Part shown: positions 6,244-13,124 of the stretch, one piece after another
Layout: every line of letters starts with the position of its first letter
Position numbering within the stretch: position 1 is the first letter of the stretch
Assembly (NCBI GenBank): GCA_002422265.1
Contig: DIUB01000087.1
Span: forward strand, 1-13,124
From: Geobacter sp. UBA6169
Lineage (GTDB): Bacteria; Desulfobacterota; Desulfuromonadia; Geobacterales; Pseudopelobacteraceae
Direction of reading: 5' to 3'
DNA length: 13,124 nt
Notes under the pieces: model-generated
Seen by the model: the letters and a program-made list of their open reading frames with translations, nothing else
What the model was told of the DNA's origin: nothing
The model's database searches: none
Position numbers and translations under genes: made by a program

Positions 6244-6987
6244 ATGAACCACGCCAACCCTTTTCGTCGCATTGGCGTATTTCGCCTGCTGCTGCTGGTG
6301 TCGCTGCTGATCCACATAGGGTTGAGCCTGCTGGCACGCCAACTGCTGCAAGCCCCCCTAACACAGCAACCGGAAACTACAGCGGTGGTGATGGTCAACC
6401 TGGCATCCCAGCCACCAGCACCTGACTTAACCGGCAGCAAGCAGACCATAACAGCTGCACAGCCAACAACACCAGTCACGCAACACGTTACTGCAGAACA
6501 GCCGGTCCGGATGCAGTCAATTCAGACGCTCCAGCCGGCTGCACCGGCCACTGACTCTGCCCTGTCAACACCTGCAGCCCCACGGCCCAATCCGGCGATC
6601 GAGCAGCACGGCACACCGGCCTCAAAGGCTGACCACGGAGAATCACGCACACCCGGGGCAGCTACTCCGGTGCATACAGCGGCTACGGACAAGGCAGCTC
6701 AGGAAGCAACCTTTGGCAGCGCAACCGGCCCGGCTTTTCAAAAACGGGTCGATCCGGTCTACCCAAACCTTGCCCGACGCCGGGGCAAGCAAGGCACCGT
6801 GCTGTTACGGCTCTCCATTAACGAAGCCGGCCAGCTGACTCAGGTGGAAATATTGGAAGATCCAGGGCATGGGTTGAGTGAGGCAGCCGTTGAGGCAGTG
6901 CGTGCCTCACGTTTCAGCCCGGCCCGCCACAACGGCAGGCCGGTTGCCGTGAAGGCAACTCTACCGGTCCGATTTGCCTTGCATTAG
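6244..6987 (+). CDS. tonB: TonB-family energy transducer
   Basis: The 247-residue product has the three-part TonB layout. A short cytoplasmic end and one membrane anchor (about 11-30, GVFRLLLLVSLLIHIGLSLL) come first. Then comes a long Pro/Ala/Thr-rich periplasmic linker (about 35-160). A C-terminal TonB domain (about 165-247) has the usual signature: VDPVYPNLARRRGKQGTV, a G-x-L-x-x-V-x-I strand, SEAAVEAVRASRFSPA, NG-PV and LPVRF. TonB passes proton-motive energy from ExbB/ExbD to outer-membrane receptors. The frame stays open back to 6193, but the ATG at 6244 is preferred because the anchor then sits at the normal distance from the N-terminus and the upstream repeats stay outside the gene; its ribosome binding site is weak. 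Placed between nikR and an ABC importer, it probably serves a receptor for the same substrate. No exbB, exbD or receptor gene is in the window. Confidence 0.88.
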   Translation: MNHANPFRRIGVFRLLLLVSLLIHIGLSLLARQLLQAPLTQQPETTAVVMVNLASQPPAPDLTGSKQTITAAQPTTPVTQHVTAEQPVRMQSIQTLQPAAPATDSALSTPAAPRPNPAIEQHGTPASKADHGESRTPGAATPVHTAATDKAAQEATFGSATGPAFQKRVDPVYPNLARRRGKQGTVLLRLSINEAGQLTQVEILEDPGHGLSEAAVEAVRASRFSPARHNGRPVAVKATLPVRFALH

Positions 6988-7007
6988 TACCAGGATCAGA
7001 TTGACAC

Positions 7008-7013
7008 AAAGGA
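7008..7013 (+). promoter_or_regulatory. Ribosome binding site deciding the FmdE-family start
   Basis: AAAGGA lies 8 bases before the ATG at 7022. The frame is open back to 6974, inside the end of tonB, but that earlier start has no such site and would add 16 residues not typical of the family. Confidence 0.65.
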
Positions 7014-7021
7014 ATTCATGC

Positions 7022-7567
7022 ATGTTCGGAACGACCCACAGACAAACGGCCTGGCAACAATGTGTAGATTTTCATGGCCACTCCTGCCCCGGCCTGGCCA
7101 TTGGTTTTAAAGCGGTAGAGGCCCTGCAGCAGCAGATGGGGCCGGTACACGAAAAGAATGAAGAGCTGGTCTGCGTGACCGAAAATGATGCCTGCGGTGT
7201 GGATGCCATTCAGGTGCTGACCGGCTGCAGCCTGGGAAAAGGCAACCTGCTCTACCGTGAGCGGGGCAAGATGGCCTTCAGTTTCTTTAACCGTACAAAC
7301 GGCCAGCAGCTGCGGATGGTGTTCAAGCTCCCGATATCGCGTACGGACGTCGGACGTGCAGCGTTACAGGAGATGATCCTGAACGCCGATCCTTCCGAAC
7401 TGTTCGATTTCAGTCAGCCCCGCTTCAGCTTGCCGGAGAAAGCAAGGATTTTTGACAGCCAGACCTGTGAACAATGTGCTGAAAGCGCTGTTGAACATCT
7501 GATCCGCCTCCATGAAGGGAAAAAGCTCTGTCTGGACTGTTTTGAGGGGTACTCACGGGGATGGTAA
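7022..7567 (+). CDS. FmdE-family protein with C-terminal zinc ribbon
   Basis: This 181-residue protein carries the FmdE signature DFHGHSCPGLAIGFKA (H18, H20 and C22), followed by conserved ENDACGVDAIQVLTGCSLGKG with C58 and C69. The C-terminus is a treble-clef or zinc-ribbon module: C149-x2-C152 ... C170-x2-C173. The family is named after a protein from methanogen formylmethanofuran dehydrogenase operons, but its biochemical role is not settled. Metal binding by the His/Cys clusters is a reasonable inference. No signal peptide or membrane segment is visible, so it is probably cytoplasmic. The gene starts 34 bases after tonB and ends inside the start of the binding-protein gene (7-base overlap), which ties it to the importer. 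It could handle, sense or deliver the imported metal; that role is inference. Formylmethanofuran metabolism is not implied. Confidence 0.87.
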   Translation: MFGTTHRQTAWQQCVDFHGHSCPGLAIGFKAVEALQQQMGPVHEKNEELVCVTENDACGVDAIQVLTGCSLGKGNLLYRERGKMAFSFFNRTNGQQLRMVFKLPISRTDVGRAALQEMILNADPSELFDFSQPRFSLPEKARIFDSQTCEQCAESAVEHLIRLHEGKKLCLDCFEGYSRGW

Positions 7568-8649
7568 TTCGTACGCTCTGCATAGTGTGCTGCTGTCTGC
7601 TGCTCAGCACAGCAGTAACATTTGCAGCCCCGCAACGGACCGTGACCGACCAGTTGGGCCGACAGGTGAAACTGCCGACCACGGTGCAGCGGATCATCCC
7701 GCTGGGGGGGGCAGCGCGCTATCTGGTCTACCTGCAGGCCTTTGACCTGGCGGTGGGGGTTGAGGCGATGGAAAACCGCCAACCACCGGCCAGCAGCAGA
7801 CCGTACAACCTGGCTGTCCGCAGCCGGGCCGACAAGCTGCCGGTGGTGGGTGAAGGTCGCGGTAAACCGGTCAACCCGGAGGCGATCATGGCCTTGCGTC
7901 CTGATCTGCTGATCACCGCCGAGGCCGACCGCGCCCAGGCCGACCGCTTGAGCAGCATAACCGGGGTGCCGGTGCTTGCCCTCAATTACGGCGGCAGAGG
8001 GGTACTGAAACCGGAACTGGTCATAGAGACCCTGGGGCTGCTGGGCAGTGTCCTCGGGCGTGAACAGCGAGCCAACCGACTGATTGCCGAGCTGGCCAGC
8101 CAGCAGCGTGAACTTGAGCGCCGACTGAGCGGCGTTAAAACCATACCGGTCTATGTTGGTGCGATCAGCCAGCGTGGCAGCCACGGCATTACCTCCACCG
8201 ATGCAGACTACTACCCCCTTGAGATAGGCGGTGCCCTGAATCTTGCCAAAAAACTGGGCAGAGGGGGCCACCTCTACATTGACAAGGAGCAGCTGCTGGT
8301 CTGGAATCCACCGGTCATTCTGGTGGATGCAAGCGGCACAGAGCTGGTCCGCCAGGATCTTGCCCGCAACCGTGATTTTTACAACCGGCTTGCTGCCGTA
8401 CAAACCAGCCAGGTTTTCCAGACCCTGCCGTACAACCACTACCACACCAACCTGGAGCTGGCCCTGGCCAACAGCTGGTATGTTGCCAAACTGCTGCACC
8501 CGCAGCGGTTCAGCGACATAGACCCGACCCGCAAGACCGACGAACTCTGCCGCCTGTTTGTCGGCATCCCCTGTTATGCACAGCTGCAGCGCGAATTCGG
8601 CGGGTTCGGCCCGTTACAGCTGCAGACCAGGTCTGCTGATGGCCGCTAG
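7561..8649 (+). CDS. Periplasmic substrate-binding protein of a metal-chelate/corrinoid-type ABC importer
   Basis: The 362-residue protein begins with a signal peptide (about 1-22, hydrophobic core CIVCCCLLLSTAV, likely cleavage after TFA). No convincing lipobox is seen. The mature part is a cluster-A/class III (BtuF/FhuD-like) binding protein: TVTDQLGRQVKLP, QRIIPLGG, the conserved VNPEAIMALRPDLLITA (about 103-120), a long linking helix, and a C-terminal lobe with YNHYHTNLELALANSWYVAK (291-310). Such proteins bind iron-siderophores, haem, cobalamin, molybdate/tungstate or nickel chelates. The C-terminal lobe with the DIDP segment recalls binding proteins common in archaea and anaerobes, but this is from memory. 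The ATG lies within the last codons of the FmdE-family gene, and the end overlaps the permease start by 11 bases, so all are translated from one message. Adjacent nikR makes nickel the leading guess; the sequence alone does not show the ligand. Confidence 0.9.
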   Translation: MVIRTLCIVCCCLLLSTAVTFAAPQRTVTDQLGRQVKLPTTVQRIIPLGGAARYLVYLQAFDLAVGVEAMENRQPPASSRPYNLAVRSRADKLPVVGEGRGKPVNPEAIMALRPDLLITAEADRAQADRLSSITGVPVLALNYGGRGVLKPELVIETLGLLGSVLGREQRANRLIAELASQQRELERRLSGVKTIPVYVGAISQRGSHGITSTDADYYPLEIGGALNLAKKLGRGGHLYIDKEQLLVWNPPVILVDASGTELVRQDLARNRDFYNRLAAVQTSQVFQTLPYNHYHTNLELALANSWYVAKLLHPQRFSDIDPTRKTDELCRLFVGIPCYAQLQREFGGFGPLQLQTRSADGR

Positions 8650-9715
8650 TCATGCTGCAGACCCAAATACCCTCTACGGCCGCCTGACCGCCCATCGCCG
8701 CCTGGTACTGCTGGTACTGCTGCTGGCACTGCTGCCGGCAGCACTGCTTTCACTCAAAATCGGTTCCTACCCGATCAGCAGCAGCACCATCATCAGCACC
8801 CTGCTGTTCGGCTCCGAAGACAGCCTGATTTCCCATCTGATCTTCAACATCCGTCTGCCCCGCACCCTGGCCGCCCTGCTGGCCGGGGCCGGGCTTGCCC
8901 TCTCCGGCAGTGTCATGCAGACGCTGCTGAAGAACCCGCTGGCAGCCCCCTCCACCCTGGGCGTTTCTCAGGGAGCTGCCTTTGGCGCTGCTGTTGCCAT
9001 TATCCTGCTGGGCAGTGGCCAGACCTTTACCGTCGGTAATGAAGGGGTGCTGCTGGGAAACCGCAGCCTCACCGCCCTGTGTGCCTTTGCCGGCGCCTCA
9101 CTCAGCACCCTGGCAATCCTTGCCATCGCCACCAGCCGCAGGCTGGCCGCTGAGGCCATGATCCTGGCCGGTGTGGCTATGGGGGCATTTTTATCGGCCT
9201 GCACCATGCTGTTGCAGTACTTTGCCAGCGACCTGCAAGTGGCAGCCACCCTGTTCTGGACCTTCGGCGACCTGGGCAAGGCGGGCTGGCAGGAAAACCA
9301 GACCATGGCCCTGTTACTGGCAGTGGTGCTGGGGGGCTGCATCTGGAAAGGCTGGAGTTTGAACGCCCTGCAGTGGGGCGATGAAACCGCCCATTCGCTG
9401 GGGGTCTCACCTGCCCAACTCCGTTTGACCGGCATGCTGCTGACCTGCCTGCTGGTCTCGATCATCACGGCATTTCTGGGCATTATCGCCTTTGTCGGCC
9501 TGATGGCGCCCCACCTGATCCGTCCGTTCATCGGCAGTGACCAGCGCTACCTGCTGCCCGGGGCCGCACTCTGCGGCGCCCTGCTGCTGCTTGCGGCCGA
9601 CATTGTCTCCCGCACGGTGCTGGCGCCGGTGGTGATTCCGGTGGGCATCATCACCTCCTTTGCCGGAGCGCCGCTCTTCCTGGCGCTGTTGCTGCGCAGG
9701 AGGCCGCCATGCTAG
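8639..9715 (+). CDS. FecCD/BtuC-family ABC transporter permease
   Basis: This inner-membrane permease has 358 residues from the ATG at 8639, close to the 330-350 usual in the family. After a basic, polar N-terminus comes the first of about ten hydrophobic segments (RLVLLVLLLALLPAALL, about 21-37). The family signature is RTLAALLAGAGLALSGSVMQ, then KNPLAAPSTLGVSQGAAFGA (about 75-117). A later cytoplasmic loop with HSLGVSPAQLR is expected to contact the ATPase, and FLGIIAFVGLMAPHLIR is the conserved late segment. The frame is open back to 8558 inside the binding-protein gene, but the residues encoded there are hydrophilic and unlike the family, so 8639 is chosen; an AGG sits upstream at suitable distance. 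Two copies would form the channel together with the ATPase. Its stop lies inside the ATPase start (7-base overlap). Confidence 0.93.
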   Translation: MAASHAADPNTLYGRLTAHRRLVLLVLLLALLPAALLSLKIGSYPISSSTIISTLLFGSEDSLISHLIFNIRLPRTLAALLAGAGLALSGSVMQTLLKNPLAAPSTLGVSQGAAFGAAVAIILLGSGQTFTVGNEGVLLGNRSLTALCAFAGASLSTLAILAIATSRRLAAEAMILAGVAMGAFLSACTMLLQYFASDLQVAATLFWTFGDLGKAGWQENQTMALLLAVVLGGCIWKGWSLNALQWGDETAHSLGVSPAQLRLTGMLLTCLLVSIITAFLGIIAFVGLMAPHLIRPFIGSDQRYLLPGAALCGALLLLAADIVSRTVLAPVVIPVGIITSFAGAPLFLALLLRRRPPC

Positions 9716-10491
9716 AAGTGCGTCAGCTCAGCTTCAGCTACGGCGACCACCCGGTACTGCACGAGATCACATTCAGCCTGCAACCGGGCACACTGCTCTC
9801 GGTCCTGGGTATGAACGGCTCCGGCAAATCCACCCTGTTGAAGAACCTGGCCCGACTGCTGCGACCGCAGCAGGGGCGCTGCCTGCTGAACGGAAAAGAG
9901 CTGTCCCTGCTGTCGGACAGCGAGCTGTCACGTACCGTCGCCTACCTGCCCCAGACGGTTCCCCTCTCTGACATAACCGTATTTGAAGCGGTGCTGATCG
10001 GCCGCAAACCGCACCTGGGATGGCAGATACAGCCTGAAGACCTGCAGGAAACGACCCGAATGCTTGATCTGACTGGTCTTGCCGACTATGCCGGACGCAA
10101 GACAACGCAGCTTTCCGGCGGTGAACTGCAACGGGTGGCCATTGCCCGCACCCTGGCCCAGCAGCCGGCGGTACTGTTGCTGGACGAACCGGTTAACCAC
10201 CTGGATATCCGCAGTCAGATCGACGTGATGGACCTGATCCGTAACCTGACCCTGCAACTGGGGATCGCCACCATTGCGGTCATGCATGACCTGAACATGG
10301 CGCTGCGTTTTTCAGACCGCTTTCTGCTGCTGAAGGGGGGAAGGATGGCGGCGTTCGGCGCCAGTGACGTGATTACTGAGCAGACGATCCAGGACATCTA
10401 TCAACTGCAGGTGGTGCTGCAGCAGGTGGGCGGGCTGACGGTGGTAGTACCCTGTCCTGACCAGGAACCGTCACACCGGCATCAGGATTGA
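9709..10491 (+). CDS. ABC transporter ATPase, FecE/BtuD type
   Basis: The 260-residue ATP-binding subunit powers the importer from the cytoplasmic side. All nucleotide-binding motifs are intact: Walker A GMNGSGKS (34-41), Q-loop Gln82 in AYLPQTV, signature LSGGE (135-139) followed by LQRVAIARTLAQQP, Walker B VLLLDEP (155-161), and the switch His193 in VMHDLN. The D-loop reads PVNHLD rather than the more usual PTSHLD. After residue 200 comes the short C-terminal part typical of siderophore and cobalamin transporter ATPases. The ATG at 9709 overlaps the permease stop. It is the last gene of the plus-strand cluster; the next 128 bases carry no plus-strand gene I can support and no plus-strand terminator, and the following gene is convergent. 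Confidence 0.95.
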   Translation: MLEVRQLSFSYGDHPVLHEITFSLQPGTLLSVLGMNGSGKSTLLKNLARLLRPQQGRCLLNGKELSLLSDSELSRTVAYLPQTVPLSDITVFEAVLIGRKPHLGWQIQPEDLQETTRMLDLTGLADYAGRKTTQLSGGELQRVAIARTLAQQPAVLLLDEPVNHLDIRSQIDVMDLIRNLTLQLGIATIAVMHDLNMALRFSDRFLLLKGGRMAAFGASDVITEQTIQDIYQLQVVLQQVGGLTVVVPCPDQEPSHRHQD

Positions 10492-10546
10492 TTCAGGGTG
10501 TAACCGAAACGTGTCAGGCCTTCAGTTGTTCATCTTCGGCCTTGTC

Positions 10547-10579
10547 AAAAACCCGACGCACGACTGTCATCCGTGCGGG
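10547..10579 (-). terminator. Rho-independent terminator for the GGDEF-EAL gene
   Basis: On the minus strand CCCGCACG (10579-10572) pairs with CGTGCG (10562-10557) and, past a TC bulge, with GG of the GGG at 10554-10552. The loop is GATGACAGT. TTTTT (10551-10547) follows at once. It lies about 40 bases after the stop codon at 10620. No T-run follows on the plus strand, so it should act on the minus-strand transcript only. Confidence 0.7.
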
Positions 10580-10619
10580 AGTGCGACGGCACAACTGCGC
10601 CACATTCAGCATCGAGCGA

Positions 10620-13124
10620 TTACGACCTTTGAATAAAAAGCGTCGCTTCCTCTGCGGCCAGAGGCTTACTGAAGAGGTACCCCTGAAGGATATCACAACC
10701 ATGGCTGGCAAGGAAGGAGCGCTGCGTTTCAGTCTCGACACCTTCAGCCACCACCTTCAGGCCCAGACTATGTGCCAGTGAGATAGTCGCGAGGCTGATG
10801 GTGGCATCGTCCTCGTTAACCTCGATGTCCTGCACAAACGCACGATCAAGTTTAAGCGTCTGGACAGGCAGCAGCTTGAGATAGGCAAGCGAAGAATATC
10901 CGGTACCGAAATCGTCAATGGCCAGCTCCACTCCCAGTGCACGCAGGGCCGCAAGTTGCGTGATTGCCTGTTGCGGGTCCTCCATCGCCACCGACTCGGT
11001 CACCTCCAGCTCAAGTTCGCCTTCACCGATCTCATAGCGGCTCATGGTCGTCCTGACCAGTTCCACCAGATTCGGGGAACGCAACTGATATGCCGATAAA
11101 TTCACCGCCATGCGTTTGGCAGAAACACCAACAGCCTTCCATGCCGCAAGTTGCCGGCAAGCTTCGTTCAGCACCCATGCACCCAGCTCTTCAATCAAGC
11201 CGATCTCCTCGGCCACCGGAATGAACTTCATCGGAGAAATCATACCCATGTGCGGATGGCGCCAGCGTACCAGAGCCTCCAGGCCGCTGACGCGGCCATC
11301 TTCGGCGAAAACCTGCGGTTGATAGTGGAGCTCGAACTCCTTGCGCTTAAGTGCCGCACGCAACTCCTGCTCGATCTGCATCCGTTCGATCACGCCCTGG
11401 TTCATAGCCGGATTGAAAAACTGGAAGGTGTTCTTCCCTTGCGCCTTGGCCGCATACATCGCGAGATCGGCGTGTTTCAACAGTGTTTCGCTGTTACCGC
11501 CATCCGCAGGGAAAATGCTCAAGCCGATGCTTGGTGTGGTGTGAAGCTGCTTGTCCATGTAAGCGTAGGGTTGGCCGAGCTGATCCCTGATCTTGCCGGC
11601 GATGGACGCCCCCGTAAGCATGCCTGATGCAACTCCGGTCAGCACCACAACAAACTCGTCGCCGCCAAGGCGGGCAGCAATATCGCTTACCCGTACTACA
11701 GCCTGAATCCGATGCGCGATCTCGATCAACAGCATGTCACCCGCCTGATGTCCGAGCGTGTCGTTAATCGACTTGAAACGGTCCATATCAATGAGCATTA
11801 CCACCACTTCATCGCCTTGGCGTCGGGCAGTGAGAATGGCCTGTTCCAGGCGCTGGTTAAGACTGAATCGGTTAAACAGACCGGTGAGCGGGTCATGATG
11901 GGCCAACCGGCTGATGTGCTCTTCGAACGCCTTACGTTCTGACACATCAACAAAACTCGCAACATGATGGGTGACCTCACCGGCCGCATTGCGCAGCAGG
12001 GTCACACTGACCCACTTCGGGTAGATATGGCCGTCCTTGGCCCGATCCCATAGTTCGCCCTGCCAGTAACCGAACGTATTGAGGGCGCTCCACATCGCCC
12101 GGTAGGTTTCCGGTGGCGTGCGATGCGCCGAAAGGACTCGCGGGTTCTCTCCGAGAACATCATCGAGCATATAGCCGGTAATCCTGGTGAATGCTGCATT
12201 GACACGAACGATACGATTGTCGGCATCAGTGATAATAATGGCCTCGCCGCTGTGTTCAAACACTTTGGCTGAGAGGTGTAGTTCCTCCTCGTTACGCTTG
12301 CGTTCAGTAATATTTGTGTGGGCGATAAGAATATTACCGCTGCTGTCATGAAAACGGGTCACCCGAGCAAAGAACCAGCGATCTTCGTCCGGGCTGTGAC
12401 AGGGGTATTCCAGCTTGTATTCGTCCATATCACCATTTGCGACACCTCGAATGCCTGCAGCCATCAGCTGCGCATCCTCCGCGCCCGGACCGCTGACACT
12501 AGTGCAAAACGTCAGGTAGTTGATACCAATGTCGTCCTGCCAAGACCCAGGCTGCGGGTGGTTTAAATCACGAAACACCCGCCAGGCCCGGTTGACCGCC
12601 AGAATGACACCTTCTCTATCGAGCACGCAAATATGATCCGTGAGTGAGTCGAGGATGGAGCTGACAAATTTCTGAGTGCAGAGCAATGCATCTTCAGCGT
12701 GCCTGCGCTCTGTGTCCAGCTGCAGGAGTTTCGCACGAGTCAGAGCAACTTCGTCAAGAATGCTGCCCCTGTTTTCTCGGCCAGCCTCATCGAGACGCAC
12801 CATGTTGTTACTGCAGAGGGCAGCAATTTCCGCATGAACCCTCTCGACCGATCCGCCAAGAATCAAAGCCTCGGCAGACTTGGCTCGCATCAACGCCTCA
12901 TTGGCAGCTTGAAGTTCTCTAACGCTTTCGCGCTGAATCCTGAGTATCTTGGAACGGGCACGCATGACGAGACCGCCAAGCAGCAGAATCAGAAGCAGCG
13001 CCCCCGCGATGAGTCCGTTCAGGGTGGCACGCCGTTCGGGATCAAAGAGGGAAGGCGGCCGGTTCAGCACTCTGGCATCTGCCGGCAATCGAGCATCTGA
13101 ACAGCCCTTTGAAAAACAAGTAGT
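10620..13124 (-). CDS. Membrane-anchored PAS-PAS-GGDEF-EAL cyclic-di-GMP enzyme (5' end outside window)
   Basis: The frame is open to the right edge, so 834 residues are visible and the N-terminus is missing. Counting from the edge, residues 1-33 look like the end of a periplasmic sensor (ARLPADARVLNRPPSLF, similar to the C-terminal end of ABC_sub_bind-type sensors). Then come a membrane segment (about 34-56), a coiled-coil-like linker, PAS 1 (about 150-277, ending NITERK) and PAS 2 (about 284-404, ending DVSERK). The GGDEF domain (about 404-567) has an intact GGDEF motif at 487-491 and an inhibitory RVSD site five residues before it. The EAL domain (about 582-827) has EALVRW, NLSAYQLR, EVTES, DDFGTGYSS, LKLDRAF and AEGVE, so phosphodiesterase activity is expected. 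Both catalytic domains therefore look competent; which dominates cannot be told. A TTG at 13088 might be taken as a start, but it encodes the Leu of ARLPAD and is internal. No link to the convergent importer is evident. Confidence 0.94.
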   Translation of the reverse strand, partial: TTCFSKGCSDARLPADARVLNRPPSLFDPERRATLNGLIAGALLLILLLGGLVMRARSKILRIQRESVRELQAANEALMRAKSAEALILGGSVERVHAEIAALCSNNMVRLDEAGRENRGSILDEVALTRAKLLQLDTERRHAEDALLCTQKFVSSILDSLTDHICVLDREGVILAVNRAWRVFRDLNHPQPGSWQDDIGINYLTFCTSVSGPGAEDAQLMAAGIRGVANGDMDEYKLEYPCHSPDEDRWFFARVTRFHDSSGNILIAHTNITERKRNEEELHLSAKVFEHSGEAIIITDADNRIVRVNAAFTRITGYMLDDVLGENPRVLSAHRTPPETYRAMWSALNTFGYWQGELWDRAKDGHIYPKWVSVTLLRNAAGEVTHHVASFVDVSERKAFEEHISRLAHHDPLTGLFNRFSLNQRLEQAILTARRQGDEVVVMLIDMDRFKSINDTLGHQAGDMLLIEIAHRIQAVVRVSDIAARLGGDEFVVVLTGVASGMLTGASIAGKIRDQLGQPYAYMDKQLHTTPSIGLSIFPADGGNSETLLKHADLAMYAAKAQGKNTFQFFNPAMNQGVIERMQIEQELRAALKRKEFELHYQPQVFAEDGRVSGLEALVRWRHPHMGMISPMKFIPVAEEIGLIEELGAWVLNEACRQLAAWKAVGVSAKRMAVNLSAYQLRSPNLVELVRTTMSRYEIGEGELELEVTESVAMEDPQQAITQLAALRALGVELAIDDFGTGYSSLAYLKLLPVQTLKLDRAFVQDIEVNEDDATISLATISLAHSLGLKVVAEGVETETQRSFLASHGCDILQGYLFSKPLAAEEATLFIQRS

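Noticed and set aside
10514..10612. Small minus-strand reading frame of 32 codons after the GGDEF-EAL gene
   Set aside because: It overlaps the terminator hairpin at 10547-10579, has poor ribosome-binding-site spacing and no recognisable family.

Overview
The window looks like chromosome from an anaerobic, metal-reducing delta-type proteobacterium of the Geobacter/Trichlorobacter group (Desulfuromonadota). This is an inference, with moderate confidence. It rests on high GC, a selenocysteine-containing SelD, a fused ThiE-ThiD protein, the short form of ThiC, a NikR regulator, an FmdE-type protein, and a large PAS-GGDEF-EAL sensor. No RNA genes, CRISPR arrays or insertion sequences were seen.

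Region 1 (1-2513, minus strand) reads alr, then selD, then the start of purH, which runs off the left edge. selD needs an in-frame UGA at 1318-1320 to be read as selenocysteine (residue 17). A hairpin suited to a bacterial SECIS follows the UGA directly. The alr stop and the selD start share one base, so the two are probably translationally coupled.

Region 2 (2514-5578, plus strand) is a thiamine operon. A TPP riboswitch at about 2608-2710 is followed by a rho-independent terminator. The 3' strand of aptamer stem P1 can pair either with the 5' side of P1 or with the 5' arm of the terminator, so a TPP-dependent transcription-attenuation switch can be read directly from the sequence. Downstream are thiED (HMP kinase/HMP-P kinase fused to thiamine-phosphate synthase) and thiC, overlapping by 4 bases. 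Together they supply, phosphorylate and couple the pyrimidine half of thiamine.

Region 3 (5579-10491, plus strand) begins with a 92-base imperfect palindrome. It continues with nikR, an intergenic region with two direct repeats exactly 20 bases apart, then tonB, an FmdE-family zinc-ribbon protein, a periplasmic binding protein, an FecCD/BtuC-type permease and its ATPase. The last four genes overlap one another. The layout suggests a metal or metal-chelate uptake system. NikR next to it points to nickel, but the substrate is not shown by the sequence. No outer-membrane receptor and no ExbB/ExbD are in the window.

Region 4 (10492-13124) holds the end of a convergent minus-strand gene for a membrane-anchored PAS-PAS-GGDEF-EAL protein that makes and/or degrades cyclic di-GMP. 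Its reading frame stays open through the right edge, so its periplasmic sensor domain is mostly missing. A terminator hairpin for this gene lies at 10547-10579.
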